From: Daejeonella rubra
GTDB lineage: Bacteria; Bacteroidota; Bacteroidia; Sphingobacteriales; Sphingobacteriaceae
Assembly (NCBI RefSeq): GCF_900103545.1
Contig: NZ_FNHH01000007.1
Coordinates: 62,001 to 126,000, forward strand
Reading direction: 5' to 3'
DNA length: 64,000 nt
Part shown: positions 17,209 to 27,428 of the stretch, piece after piece
Layout of the letters: the number at the start of each line of letters is the position of its first letter
Numbering within the stretch: the stretch's first letter is position 1
Position numbers and translations under genes: made by a program
The notes under the pieces: model-generated
The model's database searches: none
What the model was told of the DNA's origin: nothing
What the model saw: the letters and a program-made list of their open reading frames with translations, nothing else

Positions 17209-17240
17209 CGTCAGTCCCAGACTGACAAATTCAATAAAAA

Positions 17241-18476
17241 ATGAGCAATATTAATTTAATCGATTCATTCCAGGAGTTTAAAGACTTCAAGAATATTGAC
17301 CGTCCTACGGTTATTAGTGTGTTGGAAGAGGTTTTTCGCAGTATGTTGCGTAAAAGGTATGGTACCGACGAGAATTGCGATGTGATCGTCAACCCGGATA
17401 ATGGTGATTTGGAGATCTGGCGTACACGTACTGTGATGGAGGATGGATTTTCTGAGGATGATGATCTGGAGATTGAACTGGCAGAGGCAAAAGCTATTGA
17501 TGCTGATCTTGAAGTTGGGGATGATTATATCGAACAGATCACACTTGAAAGTTTTGGCCGTAGAGCAATACTTGCTGCCCGTCAGACCCTTGTTTCAAAA
17601 ATTCTTGAACTTGAAAAGGACGAAATATTTAAGAAATATAAAGATCGTGTTGGCGAAATAGTTACCGGTGAGGTTTATCAGGTTTGGAAGAAGGAAACAC
17701 TGGTACTTGATGATGAAGGTAATGAGCTTTTATTGCCTAAAACTGAGCAGATCCCGGCAGATTATTTCAAAAAGGGAGATTCTGTACGTGCAATTATCGA
17801 AAAGGTAGAAATGCTGAATGGCAACCCTAAGATTATTATCTCACGTACTGCACCTGAGTTTCTTCAGCGTTTATTTGAAATGGAAGTTCCTGAAATTTTT
17901 GATGGTCTGATCACCATTAAAAAGATTGTTCGTGAACCGGGTGAAAGAGCAAAAGTTGCTGTGGAATCTTACGATGACAGAATTGATCCTGTAGGTGCAT
18001 GTGTGGGTATGAAGGGATCACGTATTCATGGTATAGTTCGTGAATTAAAGAATGAAAATATTGATGTTATCAACTTTACAAACAATATTTCATTGTATAT
18101 TCAAAGAGCTTTAAGTCCGGCGAAGATCACAAGTATCAAATTGGACGAAGAAGAGAAGAGAGCGGCAGTATATTTGAAACCAGATCAGGTTTCCCTGGCT
18201 ATTGGCCGTGGCGGACATAATATCAAGTTAGCCGGAAAGCTGACAGGATATGAGATCGATGTATATCGTGAAGCACATGAAGATGATGAGGATGTGGATA
18301 TTGAGGAATTCTCAGATGAGATAGAAGGCTGGATCATTGATGAATTCAAGCGTGTTGGACTGGATACCGCGAAGTCAATTCTGGCACTGAATGCTGAAGA
18401 ATTGGTAAAACGTACCGATCTGGAAGAAACAACTGTTAAGGATGTTATAGAGATTCTGAAGTCAGAATTCGAATAA
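17241..18476 (+). CDS. nusA: Transcription termination/antitermination factor
   Basis: NusA binds RNA polymerase and modulates pausing, termination and antitermination. Over 411 residues I see the N-terminal polymerase-binding domain (1-130), an S1 domain (about 135-200, GEIVTGEVYQVWKKETLVL), two KH domains (CVGMKGSRIHGIVRELKNE and SLAIGRGGHNIKLAGKLTG), and a C-terminal acidic helical segment. It sits in the standard rimP-nusA-infB order. The operon leader hairpin could be a target for its own feedback. Confidence 0.97.
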   Translation: MSNINLIDSFQEFKDFKNIDRPTVISVLEEVFRSMLRKRYGTDENCDVIVNPDNGDLEIWRTRTVMEDGFSEDDDLEIELAEAKAIDADLEVGDDYIEQITLESFGRRAILAARQTLVSKILELEKDEIFKKYKDRVGEIVTGEVYQVWKKETLVLDDEGNELLLPKTEQIPADYFKKGDSVRAIIEKVEMLNGNPKIIISRTAPEFLQRLFEMEVPEIFDGLITIKKIVREPGERAKVAVESYDDRIDPVGACVGMKGSRIHGIVRELKNENIDVINFTNNISLYIQRALSPAKITSIKLDEEEKRAAVYLKPDQVSLAIGRGGHNIKLAGKLTGYEIDVYREAHEDDEDVDIEEFSDEIEGWIIDEFKRVGLDTAKSILALNAEELVKRTDLEETTVKDVIEILKSEFE

Positions 18477-18591
18477 GTTATTTGATCCGGGATATTTGGA
18501 AAAATTACCGGGCAGAGAAATTGCCCGATCCTAAAACATATAACATATAAAAAACGTACTTTTGTACAAAAATAGCGAGGTTAAATAATAA

Positions 18592-21591
18592 ATGTCAGAA
18601 GGTAAAAGCACAAATTTACTTAAAACTGCGAAGGAGCTGAATATTGGCTTGTCCACAGCGGTTGAGTTTTTAGGAAAAAAAGGTTTCAAAGTTGAAGCCA
18701 GACCCAATACTAAACTCACCGATGAGATGTATGATGTTCTTCTTAAGGAGTATCAGGGTGATAAGATTGTAAAAGAGGAAGCCAAACAAATTGTTATAGG
18801 CAAGATCCGGCGCGATGATGTCCCTGTTGCTGTTGAGAAGGCAGAGCCACAGCATTCAAAGGAGTTTGAACAGGAAGAGATCCTGATCAAGAATGTAAAT
18901 CCTTTTACTCCTCCTGTGGTTGAGAAACCAAAGGAGACTGCAGTTGTTGAACCTAAACCTGAAGAGGGTTCTTTGCCTGGTGTGAAGGTGGTAGGAAAGA
19001 TTGATTTAGATCAGCTTAACTCAAAAACCCGTCCCGAAAAGAAAAGTCCTGAACCAGAAAAGCCTGCTCCGGTAGCTGTTGTTGTTCCTGAGCCTGTTGC
19101 TCCGGCACCAGTAATTGCTGAGCCGGTTGCAGTAAAAGAACCAGAAGTGGTACAAGCTGTAAAGGTTGAACCAGTTGCTCCGGTAGCTGAGGTTATAGAA
19201 ACTCCAAAAGCTCCTGAGAAGGTTGAGCCGGTAGCAGTGGCACCTCCGGTTGTGGTTGCTCCGCCAGCAGTTCCGCCTGTACAGGAAAAACAAGAAAATA
19301 AACCGAATACGCAGGAGGGTAACCCCAATGCGACAGTTATACGCGCTAAAGCGGAACGTTTAACCGGTCCTAATGTAATCGGACGTATTGAATTGCCAGT
19401 AGCACCGCCACGCCGCGGTCAGCCGGTAGCTTCATCGTCTGCTGCTGCAGGTGCCGATCATAAACGTAAGCGTAAGCGTAAAGATAATGCTCCCGGTCAG
19501 CCGGGACAAGCTCCTCAAGGACAGGCAGGAACTGCTCCGCGTCCGGCACCTGGTGCTGGATATCAGGGAAACCGTCCGGATTTCAGAGGAAGCAGACCAG
19601 CACCTGGTGCTGGTGGAGCTGCTCGTCCGGATTTCAGAAACAAGCCGCGTACACCCGATGCTCCAAAAGCTGAACCTACGGATAAAGAAATTCAGGATCA
19701 GATCAAAGCAACACTTGCCCGCTTAAGTGGTGCAGGTAAATCAGGAAAATTTGCACAACGTGCTAAATTGCGCCGTCAGAAGCGTGATGACGTTGCTCAA
19801 ACAGCTGAAGATGCTGCATTAGAACTTGAAGCACAATCCAAAACCATTAAGGTAACAGAATTTGTTACTGCAAATGAATTGGCACTCATGCTTGATGTTC
19901 CCGTAACTCAGGTTATTTCTACCTGTATGAGTTTGGGAATGTTTGTTTCCATCAACCAAAGGCTTGATGCTGAAACCCTGACCATTGTTGCTGATGAGTT
20001 TGGCTATGAAGTAGAATTTGTAAAACCTGAAGACGAAGAAAGCGGATTATTCGGAGAAGAGGATAAGCCGGAAGATCTGTTGCCAAGAGCTCCAATCGTA
20101 ACCGTAATGGGTCACGTGGATCATGGTAAGACTTCCTTACTTGACTTTGTTCGCAAAACCAACGTGATCGCCGGTGAAGCCGGAGGTATTACTCAGCACA
20201 TTGGTGCTTACGAGGTTACCCTTGAAAACGATAGAAAAATAACATTCCTGGATACTCCGGGTCACGAAGCCTTTACGGCCATGCGTGCAAGGGGTGCAAA
20301 CGTTACCGATATTGCAATTATTGTAATTGCTGCAGATGATAGTGTGATGCCTCAAACGCGCGAAGCTATTAATCATGCACAGGCTGCCAATGTTCCGATC
20401 GTATTTGCCTTCAGTAAGGTAGATAAGCCGGGTTCAAATGCAGATAAGATCCGTGAACAGCTTTCTGCCATGAATATTCTGGTTGAAGACTGGGGTGGAA
20501 AATATCAAAGTCAGGAAATTTCCGGTAAAACGGGAATGGGTATCGACCTTTTACTTGAAAAAGTTTGTCTTGAGGCCGATATGCTCGAATTAACTGCTAA
20601 TCCTAACAAACGCGCAGTAGGTACCGTTATTGAAGCTGCCCTGGATAAAGGACGTGGTATCGTTACCACAGTATTGATCCAGTCTGGAACACTTAAAGTG
20701 GGTGATGCCATACTTGCAGGTGGATATAGTGGAAAAGTGAAAGCTTTACATAATGAACGTGGCGTTAAATTAGACCATGCCGGACCATCAACACCTGTTC
20801 AGGTGCTTGGTATGCAGGGCGCACCTACATCAGGTGATAAATTCAACGTGATGGAAAGTGAAGTGGAAGCACGTCAGGTTGCAAATAAGAGATTACAATT
20901 ACAACGTGAGCAGGGATTACGTACCCAGAAACATATCACTCTTGATGAGATCGGACGTCGTTTGGCGATCGGAAACTTTAAAGAGCTGAATGTGATCGTT
21001 AAAGGTGACGTGGATGGTTCAATTGAAGCATTATCCGATTCATTACTGAAACTCTCTACCGAGCAGATCCAGGTTAATATCATTCATAAATCAGTTGGTC
21101 AGATCTCCGAATCTGATGTATTGCTAGCTTCAGCTTCTGATGCGATCATCATCGGTTTCCAGGTTCGTCCTTCAGCAAGTGCACGTAAATTAGCCGAAGC
21201 TGAACAGATCGATATCCGTCTTTACTCTATTATTTACGATGCTATCAATGAAGTTAAAGCTGCAATGGAAGGCATGCTTGACCCTGAATTTGAAGAGAAA
21301 ATTACTTCCAACGTTGAAATACGTGAGGTCTTCAAGATCAGCAAAGTTGGTACGATCGCAGGTTGTATGGTATTGGATGGAAAGATCACAAGAAACAGCA
21401 AGGTGCGAATCATTCGTGATGGTGTAGTTGTTTATACCGGAGAGTTAGCTTCATTGAAGCGCTTCAAGGATGATGTGAAAGAAGTTGCTACAGGTTATGA
21501 GTGTGGTTTAAATATTCAGAACTTCAATAATATTGAGGTTGGTGATATCGTAGAATCATACGAACAAGTTGAAGTGAAAAGAAAATTATAA
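18592..21591 (+). CDS. infB: Translation initiation factor IF-2
   Basis: IF-2 is the GTPase that places initiator tRNA on the 30S subunit. The 999-residue protein has a conserved N-terminal segment, then a long low-complexity Pro/Val/Ala/Glu-rich region (about 95-245) and a basic Gly/Pro/Arg-rich stretch (about 275-350). The G domain follows with VMGHVDHGKTSLLDF (G1), DTPGHEAF (G3) and FSKVDKPG (G4), then the beta-barrel and C-terminal domains. It is separated from nusA by 115 bases with a weak TACTTTTG element but no matching -33, so read-through from rimP is most likely. A terminator follows. Confidence 0.97.
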   Translation: MSEGKSTNLLKTAKELNIGLSTAVEFLGKKGFKVEARPNTKLTDEMYDVLLKEYQGDKIVKEEAKQIVIGKIRRDDVPVAVEKAEPQHSKEFEQEEILIKNVNPFTPPVVEKPKETAVVEPKPEEGSLPGVKVVGKIDLDQLNSKTRPEKKSPEPEKPAPVAVVVPEPVAPAPVIAEPVAVKEPEVVQAVKVEPVAPVAEVIETPKAPEKVEPVAVAPPVVVAPPAVPPVQEKQENKPNTQEGNPNATVIRAKAERLTGPNVIGRIELPVAPPRRGQPVASSSAAAGADHKRKRKRKDNAPGQPGQAPQGQAGTAPRPAPGAGYQGNRPDFRGSRPAPGAGGAARPDFRNKPRTPDAPKAEPTDKEIQDQIKATLARLSGAGKSGKFAQRAKLRRQKRDDVAQTAEDAALELEAQSKTIKVTEFVTANELALMLDVPVTQVISTCMSLGMFVSINQRLDAETLTIVADEFGYEVEFVKPEDEESGLFGEEDKPEDLLPRAPIVTVMGHVDHGKTSLLDFVRKTNVIAGEAGGITQHIGAYEVTLENDRKITFLDTPGHEAFTAMRARGANVTDIAIIVIAADDSVMPQTREAINHAQAANVPIVFAFSKVDKPGSNADKIREQLSAMNILVEDWGGKYQSQEISGKTGMGIDLLLEKVCLEADMLELTANPNKRAVGTVIEAALDKGRGIVTTVLIQSGTLKVGDAILAGGYSGKVKALHNERGVKLDHAGPSTPVQVLGMQGAPTSGDKFNVMESEVEARQVANKRLQLQREQGLRTQKHITLDEIGRRLAIGNFKELNVIVKGDVDGSIEALSDSLLKLSTEQIQVNIIHKSVGQISESDVLLASASDAIIIGFQVRPSASARKLAEAEQIDIRLYSIIYDAINEVKAAMEGMLDPEFEEKITSNVEIREVFKISKVGTIAGCMVLDGKITRNSKVRIIRDGVVVYTGELASLKRFKDDVKEVATGYECGLNIQNFNNIEVGDIVESYEQVEVKRKL

Positions 21592-21608
21592 TTTTAACAG
21601 ATATAATT

Positions 21609-21636
21609 AAAAGCGATCTTTTGATCGCTTTTTTTG
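21609..21636 (+). terminator. Intrinsic terminator after infB
   Basis: AAGCGATC and GATCGCTT pair around a TTTT loop and run into a T-tract, 18 bases after the infB stop. It closes the rimP-nusA-infB operon. Confidence 0.85.
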
Positions 21637-21674
21637 TTTTGGTGATTTTTTAGAATCAATTTATTCTATCATTT

Positions 21675-22490
21675 GTGGGTTTAAGAAAAGAATTCAGAAG
21701 GCTTAAAAGAAGTATAAGTTCAAGATTTAATGCGGGTGATATTAAACTCGAATTAGGCCGTATTGCTGATTATAAGCACTTTACTGTGGGGTATGCTCAT
21801 GTATTTGATAAGCCCTTTAAATTTCACCACGGACCAAGTTTTGCTGAGTCTTATCATGAACTCTTTGAAACTGATATTTATCGCTTCAAGCCTTCCGGAA
21901 CTTCCAGAACAATTCTTGATTGTGGTGCAAACATGGGACTGAGTGTTTTGTATTTCTCTCTCAATTACCCGGAACATCATATTATTGCCTTTGAGCCCGA
22001 TCCTGAAATATTCTCAATTCTGGAGGAAAACGTTAAGACCTTTGGATTAAAGAATGTCACTCTTCATCAAAAGGCTGTATGGACAAAAACTGAAACTTTA
22101 AAGTTCTATACCGATGGCGGAATGGGTGGACGAATAGGCAATGAATACGCTCATCAGGAGCCCAAAATTATAGATGCAGTACCACTTTTGGACTTCCTTA
22201 CCGAGGATGTTGATTTTCTAAAGATCGATATTGAAGGTGCTGAAGATACTGTATTAAAATACTGTGGCAAAAGTTTACAGAATGCTAATCATATCTTTTT
22301 CGAATACCATAACAATGTGAATTCAAAGCAGACCCTTCATGAACTTCTTGCACTGGTCGAAAGTTTGGGATTTCATTATTATATTAAGGAATCTGCTACA
22401 CGAAAACGCCCTTTTGTAGATACAAGGCTGATCTGTGAAAGCTTTGATATGGCAATTAATGTTTTCTGCTATAAACAGCAGGATAATTAA
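21675..22490 (+). CDS. FkbM-family SAM-dependent methyltransferase
   Basis: A 271-residue protein with a class I methyltransferase fold. ILDCGANMGLSVLYFSL is the SAM-binding loop (about residues 77-93), AFEPDPEIFSILEENV the acidic ribose-binding strand, and DFLKIDIEGAEDTVL the FkbM signature. FkbM proteins O-methylate sugars or other secondary products, and the neighbouring glycosyltransferases and exporter suggest a surface-glycan substrate. The start is a GTG at 21675; no ATG lies near. It converges with the GT2 gene, their stops one base apart. Confidence 0.85.
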   Translation: MGLRKEFRRLKRSISSRFNAGDIKLELGRIADYKHFTVGYAHVFDKPFKFHHGPSFAESYHELFETDIYRFKPSGTSRTILDCGANMGLSVLYFSLNYPEHHIIAFEPDPEIFSILEENVKTFGLKNVTLHQKAVWTKTETLKFYTDGGMGGRIGNEYAHQEPKIIDAVPLLDFLTEDVDFLKIDIEGAEDTVLKYCGKSLQNANHIFFEYHNNVNSKQTLHELLALVESLGFHYYIKESATRKRPFVDTRLICESFDMAINVFCYKQQDN

Positions 22491-22491
22491 G

Positions 22492-23436
22492 CTATAATGA
22501 AAATAGCTTCCTGATTTTTCCACCCCAAATTTCTTTGAGTATAAAATTTAGTTTACTGTAATTACTTTTTTTGTTGATTTTGAAAAGCAGAGAACGGTTA
22601 AGATAGATCAGTTTAGCGAGCCCTGCCGAGATATAGGTGCTGTCATTTTTGATGATCTCTTCGTAAATTTTTTTAATCAGTTTAGTGTTCTTATTAAAAG
22701 GATATTCTGCGCAGGATTTAAGCCATTGAACCTTTCTTTTGTATAGTTCTGACGATTTAATGCCTGCTTTTTTCCTTTTTTTTAGATCTCGCTTCAATAT
22801 ATTGGTATCTGCATTTTCATGCTGCCTGTATTTTACAAGGGCTTCGCTGATATAATCAATGCTTCCGGCATTGGTTGCTACATAACCCATCCACCAATCA
22901 TGAAAATAGGCATCCGGGAACGGAAGCATCTTATCCAGCAACTCCTTCTTCAGTAAAACAGAATGTCCGGAAATACAGTTGAAAAATAAAAATACTTCTG
23001 GCTCATCTCCCCGGTAGAGATTCATAACATCAGACATGTATTTATTGAGGGACTTTCCTTGCTGGTCAATAAATTCGGAGTCATGGTAGATGAGCATATT
23101 GTTACCGATGGACTGAACCTGTTTTTCGATTTTATCTGATGACCAAATATCATCCTGGTCAGATAGTGCGATCAATGGTCCATTGCACAGTCGCATGGCT
23201 TTTTCGAAGTTTCTGATATAGCCAAGGTTTTCAGTATTGGAGAATACCTTTATAAATGGATATTTTTCGGCATAATCTCTGAGTATTTTGAGGGTGCTGT
23301 CTGAGGAGCAATCATCCACAGCTATTAGTTCAATGTTCGAATAACTTTGATTGACAATGGAATCAAGTTGCTCCTTTAGAAAGCGTTCGCCATTATAAGT
23401 ACATAAAGCAATAGAAACCAGGGGTTTTTCGTCCAT
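22492..23436 (-). CDS. GT2 glycosyltransferase
   Basis: A 314-residue GT-A enzyme. VSIALCTYNGERFLKEQLDS and LIAVDDCSSDSTL form the nucleotide-sugar site, and LIALSDQDDIWSSDKIEKQ contains the DxD-like metal site. The resemblance to rhamnosyltransferase-type and alpha-glycosyl transfer enzymes is only general, so donor and acceptor are unknown. It begins 2 bases after the ABC exporter gene on the same strand and likely shares its mRNA, which suggests assembly and export of one glycan or glycolipid. Confidence 0.85.
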   Translation of the reverse strand: MDEKPLVSIALCTYNGERFLKEQLDSIVNQSYSNIELIAVDDCSSDSTLKILRDYAEKYPFIKVFSNTENLGYIRNFEKAMRLCNGPLIALSDQDDIWSSDKIEKQVQSIGNNMLIYHDSEFIDQQGKSLNKYMSDVMNLYRGDEPEVFLFFNCISGHSVLLKKELLDKMLPFPDAYFHDWWMGYVATNAGSIDYISEALVKYRQHENADTNILKRDLKKRKKAGIKSSELYKRKVQWLKSCAEYPFNKNTKLIKKIYEEIIKNDSTYISAGLAKLIYLNRSLLFKINKKSNYSKLNFILKEIWGGKIRKLFSL

Positions 23437-23438
23437 TT

Positions 23439-25274
23439 CTATTCATTGAAAGTTTGCATCTCGATGAGCCTTTTATAAAGTCCATCTGCCCGGATCAATT
23501 CATTATGTGTACCCTGTTCTGCTATTTTTCCGCTTTCAAGAACTATGATAAGATCAGCTTCTTGTATAGTGCTCAGGCGGTGTGCAATGACAATGGAGGT
23601 ACGGTTTTTCATCAGTTGTTTTAAGGCATTTTGAACAACCTTTTCTGATTCTGTATCTAATGCTGATGTTGCTTCATCTAATAAGAGTATCGGAGGGTTA
23701 GCAAGCACCGCACGGGCAATACAGATTCGTTGCTTTTGTCCTCCTGAAAGTTTCATTCCCCTGTCACCGATATTGGTTTGGTAACCCTCCCCTGTATTAC
23801 TGATGAACTCATGGGCATTGGCAATTTTGGCAGCCTCAATTACCTGTTCAGTACTGAAGTTCCTGCCGAAGGCTATATTGTTTAAAATTGTATCATTAAA
23901 AAGAATGGATTCCTGATTCACTATCCCCATCAGCGACCTGACATCTTTCATATAAATGTCTCTGATGTTGATTCCATCAATGCTTATCTCACCCTCGTTT
24001 GGATCCATAAACCTTGGAAAAAGATCCATCAGGGTGGTTTTTCCTCCCCCTGATGGCCCTACTAAGGCTACAGTATGACCCTTCCTGATTTTAAAGTTGA
24101 CAGAGCTTAATACTTCTTTAGGACCATAAGAAAATGAAACATTTTTCACCTCTATCAGCTCGTCGAAGGAGTTTTTAGAAACCGCATTTGTCTTATCAGT
24201 AATATTTTCGGGGGCATCTAATAACTGGAATACACGCTCCCCTGCTGAAATCCCTTGTGAAATATTTCCGAAAGCTTCAGAGATCGCCTTTGCCGGATTA
24301 ATGATCTGTGAAAATATAATGATATAAACTATGAACTCGGCTCCCTGAAGGTCTGACCCTTCCTCTAAGATCAATGTACCTCCATAAAATAAAAGTGCTG
24401 CCACGGTAATAACACCCATCATTTCTGAAACTGGTGCAGCTAGAAGAACTCTTCTTGCAAGTCGTCTGTGGATCTTGCTTGCCCACATATTAACGGAATT
24501 GAATTTTTCCTGAATGAAATGTTCAGCATTAAAAGATTTAACGATCTTGACTCCGCTTATACCTTCCTCAATACTTGATACCAATACCCCTAATGATTCC
24601 TGTGCGGCAGTGGCATGTTTCTTTAATCGCTTAACTATAAAGGTGATCATTAAGCCTGAAACCGGAATGAGTATTAAGGCGAATAATGTCAGTTTGGCAG
24701 AAATGGTAAAAAGAACGGCGAAGTTCAGGATGATAGCAATGGGCTCCCGTAAAATTACCTGCAGAGAGCGGATAATAGAATCCTGAATAGTCACCACATC
24801 CGTCATGAACCTCGAAATAAGATCCCCTTTGCGCTGGCTGTTGAAAAATTGAATATCAATATTTGTCAGCTTTTTAAAAATACTGCTTCGTATCCGGGTT
24901 ACGATCATGAGCCTGAAATTCTCAATGACCCTTGCTGATAAGTATTTAAAAAGGTTGCTTAAGATCACAGAAATAACAATGGCAATACTGACCATTTTTA
25001 ATGCTTCAACCTTGCCGGAACTATTGATTATCGTCTGAAAATAGTAGTAGAAGATATCTTTGAAATAGCTAAGGCTAAGTTTAAATACTGGTGTCGCAGT
25101 CAGTGTTTTGCTTCCAGGATCGTTGGCTTGATTGAACAATAGTTCAAAAACCGGCATTAGAAGTGTGAAATTTAATAAGCCGAATATGATACCTAATATG
25201 GAAGTAAAAAAGAATGGAATTGCAAATTTCTGAACGGGTGTAGCAAAGGCGAATAGTCGGAAAAATGTCTTCAT
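23439..25274 (-). CDS. MsbA-type ABC exporter (fused membrane and ATPase domains)
   Basis: A 611-residue half-transporter that should act as a homodimer exporting a lipid, glycolipid or other hydrophobic compound. Six membrane helices span residues 1-330. The ATPase domain carries GPSGGGKTTLMDL (Walker A), LSGGQKQRICIARAV (signature) and ILLLDEATSALD (Walker B), then IVIAHRLSTI. The protein best fits the lipid A/MsbA group by overall layout, but the substrate cannot be read from sequence. It is cotranscribed with the following GT2 gene. Confidence 0.9.
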   Translation of the reverse strand: MKTFFRLFAFATPVQKFAIPFFFTSILGIIFGLLNFTLLMPVFELLFNQANDPGSKTLTATPVFKLSLSYFKDIFYYYFQTIINSSGKVEALKMVSIAIVISVILSNLFKYLSARVIENFRLMIVTRIRSSIFKKLTNIDIQFFNSQRKGDLISRFMTDVVTIQDSIIRSLQVILREPIAIILNFAVLFTISAKLTLFALILIPVSGLMITFIVKRLKKHATAAQESLGVLVSSIEEGISGVKIVKSFNAEHFIQEKFNSVNMWASKIHRRLARRVLLAAPVSEMMGVITVAALLFYGGTLILEEGSDLQGAEFIVYIIIFSQIINPAKAISEAFGNISQGISAGERVFQLLDAPENITDKTNAVSKNSFDELIEVKNVSFSYGPKEVLSSVNFKIRKGHTVALVGPSGGGKTTLMDLFPRFMDPNEGEISIDGINIRDIYMKDVRSLMGIVNQESILFNDTILNNIAFGRNFSTEQVIEAAKIANAHEFISNTGEGYQTNIGDRGMKLSGGQKQRICIARAVLANPPILLLDEATSALDTESEKVVQNALKQLMKNRTSIVIAHRLSTIQEADLIIVLESGKIAEQGTHNELIRADGLYKRLIEMQTFNE

Positions 25275-25399
25275 TTTTTGAATTATGCGCTAAAGTTAAT
25301 CATTTTGCAAATTAGCTTCCTTTCTTTATTCCCGGGTAAAATTTCCAGTCCAATCACAAGTATTTACAACCCTTTTTTTAGCTTTTGTTTGATAAAGCT

Positions 25400-26395
25400 T
25401 TAATTTCTGAAAAATGTAATTTCTTTGTTTTTCAAAGATTGGATAATGGTTTTTCTAACATCATTCAGACTTAATTTAAAGTCGGTTTTTTCGCAAAGCT
25501 TATCAAAATCTGCACAGGATCGTTTTATCGCCTCCCGATTTTTAATCAATTCTGAAAAAGATGTAAAATAATCCGTTCTCAAGGTTAATAGCCGGAAAAT
25601 GAGTTCCAAAAGTGTTTGCAGAAACCAGCCTGTGAAGGCCCAGCCTTTCAGATGAATAGCATGAAAGTATAATTTATTCCGGTTGTAAATGGTCCGGATA
25701 TTAATCTTCTTTTCTTTTGTTCGGATACTTTCGGATGTTTTATGAATGCAAACTGAATTTGTTTCGAAATAGCACTTAAATCCGCAGCGCCATGCTCTTA
25801 CTGAAAGGTCGACATCTTCAATGTAAAAGGGACTGAATAACTCATTAAAACCTCCCAATAATAAAAGTTTATCTCTGCTAACCAATGCATTTGCTCCTGA
25901 GAGATACAAACTAAAAAAATTATTGTCTCTTTGATTTCCATCCGGGAGGTAATTCAAAGAGGTTTTAAGTTTGAATCCTTCAAATTCCGGATACTTTGCT
26001 CCATCCTGAATTTCCTCATTCTCCCATCCTATGATCTTGCCCATTACTCCAAAAGTATCAGGCAGGTCAAAATATTTGAATTGATCTATAAAGTAGGATT
26101 CTGATAATTTTACATCACTGTTCAATAATAAAATAAGATCATATACGGCCGCGAAGATCCCTTTATTGATGGTTTTAGAAAATCCTGAATTGCTTTCATT
26201 TTGCAGCAGTTTGATCTCAGGGTAATGCTGTCTTAAAAAATCTACTGAAGCATCAGATGAGCAATCGTCAATTATTATAATTTCATATTTCTTTCCTGTA
26301 TATTCCAGTGCTTTATACAGGGCAGGAAGAGTTTCCGGAAAGAGGTGCACACCATTATAGTTTGGAATGACAACTGAGATGTTCAAATCTTTCAA
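25400..26395 (-). CDS. GT2 glycosyltransferase
   Basis: A 331-residue enzyme of the GT2 family. VVIPNYNGVHLFPETLPAL and IIIDDCSSDASVDFL mark the donor-binding half. LILLLNSDVKLSESYF gives the DxD-like site, and PFYIEDVDLSVRAWRCGFK is the ED-x-D motif of rhamnosyl-type members. A membrane-associated segment lies near residue 265. It is transcribed toward the ABC exporter gene with a 125-base gap. Acceptor unknown. Confidence 0.85.
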   Translation of the reverse strand: MKDLNISVVIPNYNGVHLFPETLPALYKALEYTGKKYEIIIIDDCSSDASVDFLRQHYPEIKLLQNESNSGFSKTINKGIFAAVYDLILLLNSDVKLSESYFIDQFKYFDLPDTFGVMGKIIGWENEEIQDGAKYPEFEGFKLKTSLNYLPDGNQRDNNFFSLYLSGANALVSRDKLLLLGGFNELFSPFYIEDVDLSVRAWRCGFKCYFETNSVCIHKTSESIRTKEKKINIRTIYNRNKLYFHAIHLKGWAFTGWFLQTLLELIFRLLTLRTDYFTSFSELIKNREAIKRSCADFDKLCEKTDFKLSLNDVRKTIIQSLKNKEITFFRN

Positions 26396-26522
26396 ATCCT
26401 TTGATGTGATTAATTGCTTTTATTTGTACAAACTTAGGTAATTTGTTCAAATGCAGAGGCCGGATAGCAGAAAAAGCCCCCTTCATACTTGAAGAATTAA
26501 CTGAGATTAATTTAAATTTTTG

Positions 26523-27428
26523 ATGATATCAGTTTCCCAATTAGTCAGTCAGGTAAAATCAGGTAATTACCTTGGTTTGGCCAGAGCTTTGACTTTGGTT
26601 GAGAATGATTTGGAGGGTTCTGCAGATTTGCTGAAAGAGATCCGAACTTCAGATACTCCTGTTATAGGTATTACAGGTCCTCCGGGAGCAGGGAAAAGTA
26701 CACTGGTTAACGCGATGATCAATCATTTAAGTTCAGAGGGTAAAAGTGTAGCAGTTCTTGCTATTGATCCGACATCACCTTTTAATCTTGGGTCTTTACT
26801 TGGCGACCGTGTTCGGATGGCTGAACAATTTAATAAACCTAATGTGTATATCCGTTCTTTGGCTACCAGAGGATCATTGGGCGGCTTATCAGGTAAGACA
26901 ATTGAAATGACTGATGTCCTCAAGTCTGCGGGATTTGATTATATATTGATTGAAACTGTGGGTGTTGGGCAATCGGAAGTAGAGATCGCCGGCCTTGCAG
27001 ATATCAGTGTGGTGGTGCTTGTTCCAGAGTCTGGCGATGAAATCCAGAGCATGAAGTCGGGATTGATGGAGATTGCCGATATTTTTGTAGTAAATAAGTC
27101 AGATCGTGATGGAGCGGATGCATTTGCCAATAATCTGAAGAAACTTGTACATCAAAGGACAGAGATCATCCCTGTTATTAATACCATTGCCGATAAGTCG
27201 GCAGGAATTGATGAGCTGATGCAGGCAATAGAAGATCAGCCCATTAAGGATAATACCCGTCGCGTTTTTCTACTTGCCGAAAAAGCATGGAAGCTTATTC
27301 AGCATGAAAAAATGAAAAATATCAACAGAATGAAGCTCCAGGAAGAAATCAGGACTGCTTCAGTTGATCCTGAATTTAATTTATATCGCTTTGTAGACAG
27401 GATACTGAGCAGCACTAAGAATTCATAA
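26523..27428 (+). CDS. meaB: Methylmalonyl-CoA mutase-associated GTPase MeaB
   Basis: MeaB is a G3E-type GTPase that chaperones cobalamin-dependent methylmalonyl-CoA mutase, controlling cofactor loading and protecting it from inactivation. GITGPPGAGKSTLVNAM is the P-loop, LAIDPTSPFNLGSLLGDR the switch region, ILIETVGVGQSEVE the switch II region, and FVVNKSDRDGAD the base-recognition motif. Length (301 residues from the ATG at 26523) is normal. No mutase genes are in the window. It ends in a 14-base convergent overlap with pepP. Confidence 0.93.
   Translation: MISVSQLVSQVKSGNYLGLARALTLVENDLEGSADLLKEIRTSDTPVIGITGPPGAGKSTLVNAMINHLSSEGKSVAVLAIDPTSPFNLGSLLGDRVRMAEQFNKPNVYIRSLATRGSLGGLSGKTIEMTDVLKSAGFDYILIETVGVGQSEVEIAGLADISVVVLVPESGDEIQSMKSGLMEIADIFVVNKSDRDGADAFANNLKKLVHQRTEIIPVINTIADKSAGIDELMQAIEDQPIKDNTRRVFLLAEKAWKLIQHEKMKNINRMKLQEEIRTASVDPEFNLYRFVDRILSSTKNS

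Noticed and set aside
18537..18591. Separate promoter for infB
   Set aside because: TACTTTTG fits the -7 box, but no TTG lies 18-20 bases before it, so operon read-through from rimP is simpler.
19011..19328. 105-codon minus-strand ORF rich in Gly/Thr/Ser
   Set aside because: It is the shadow of the low-complexity Pro/Val/Ala region of infB.
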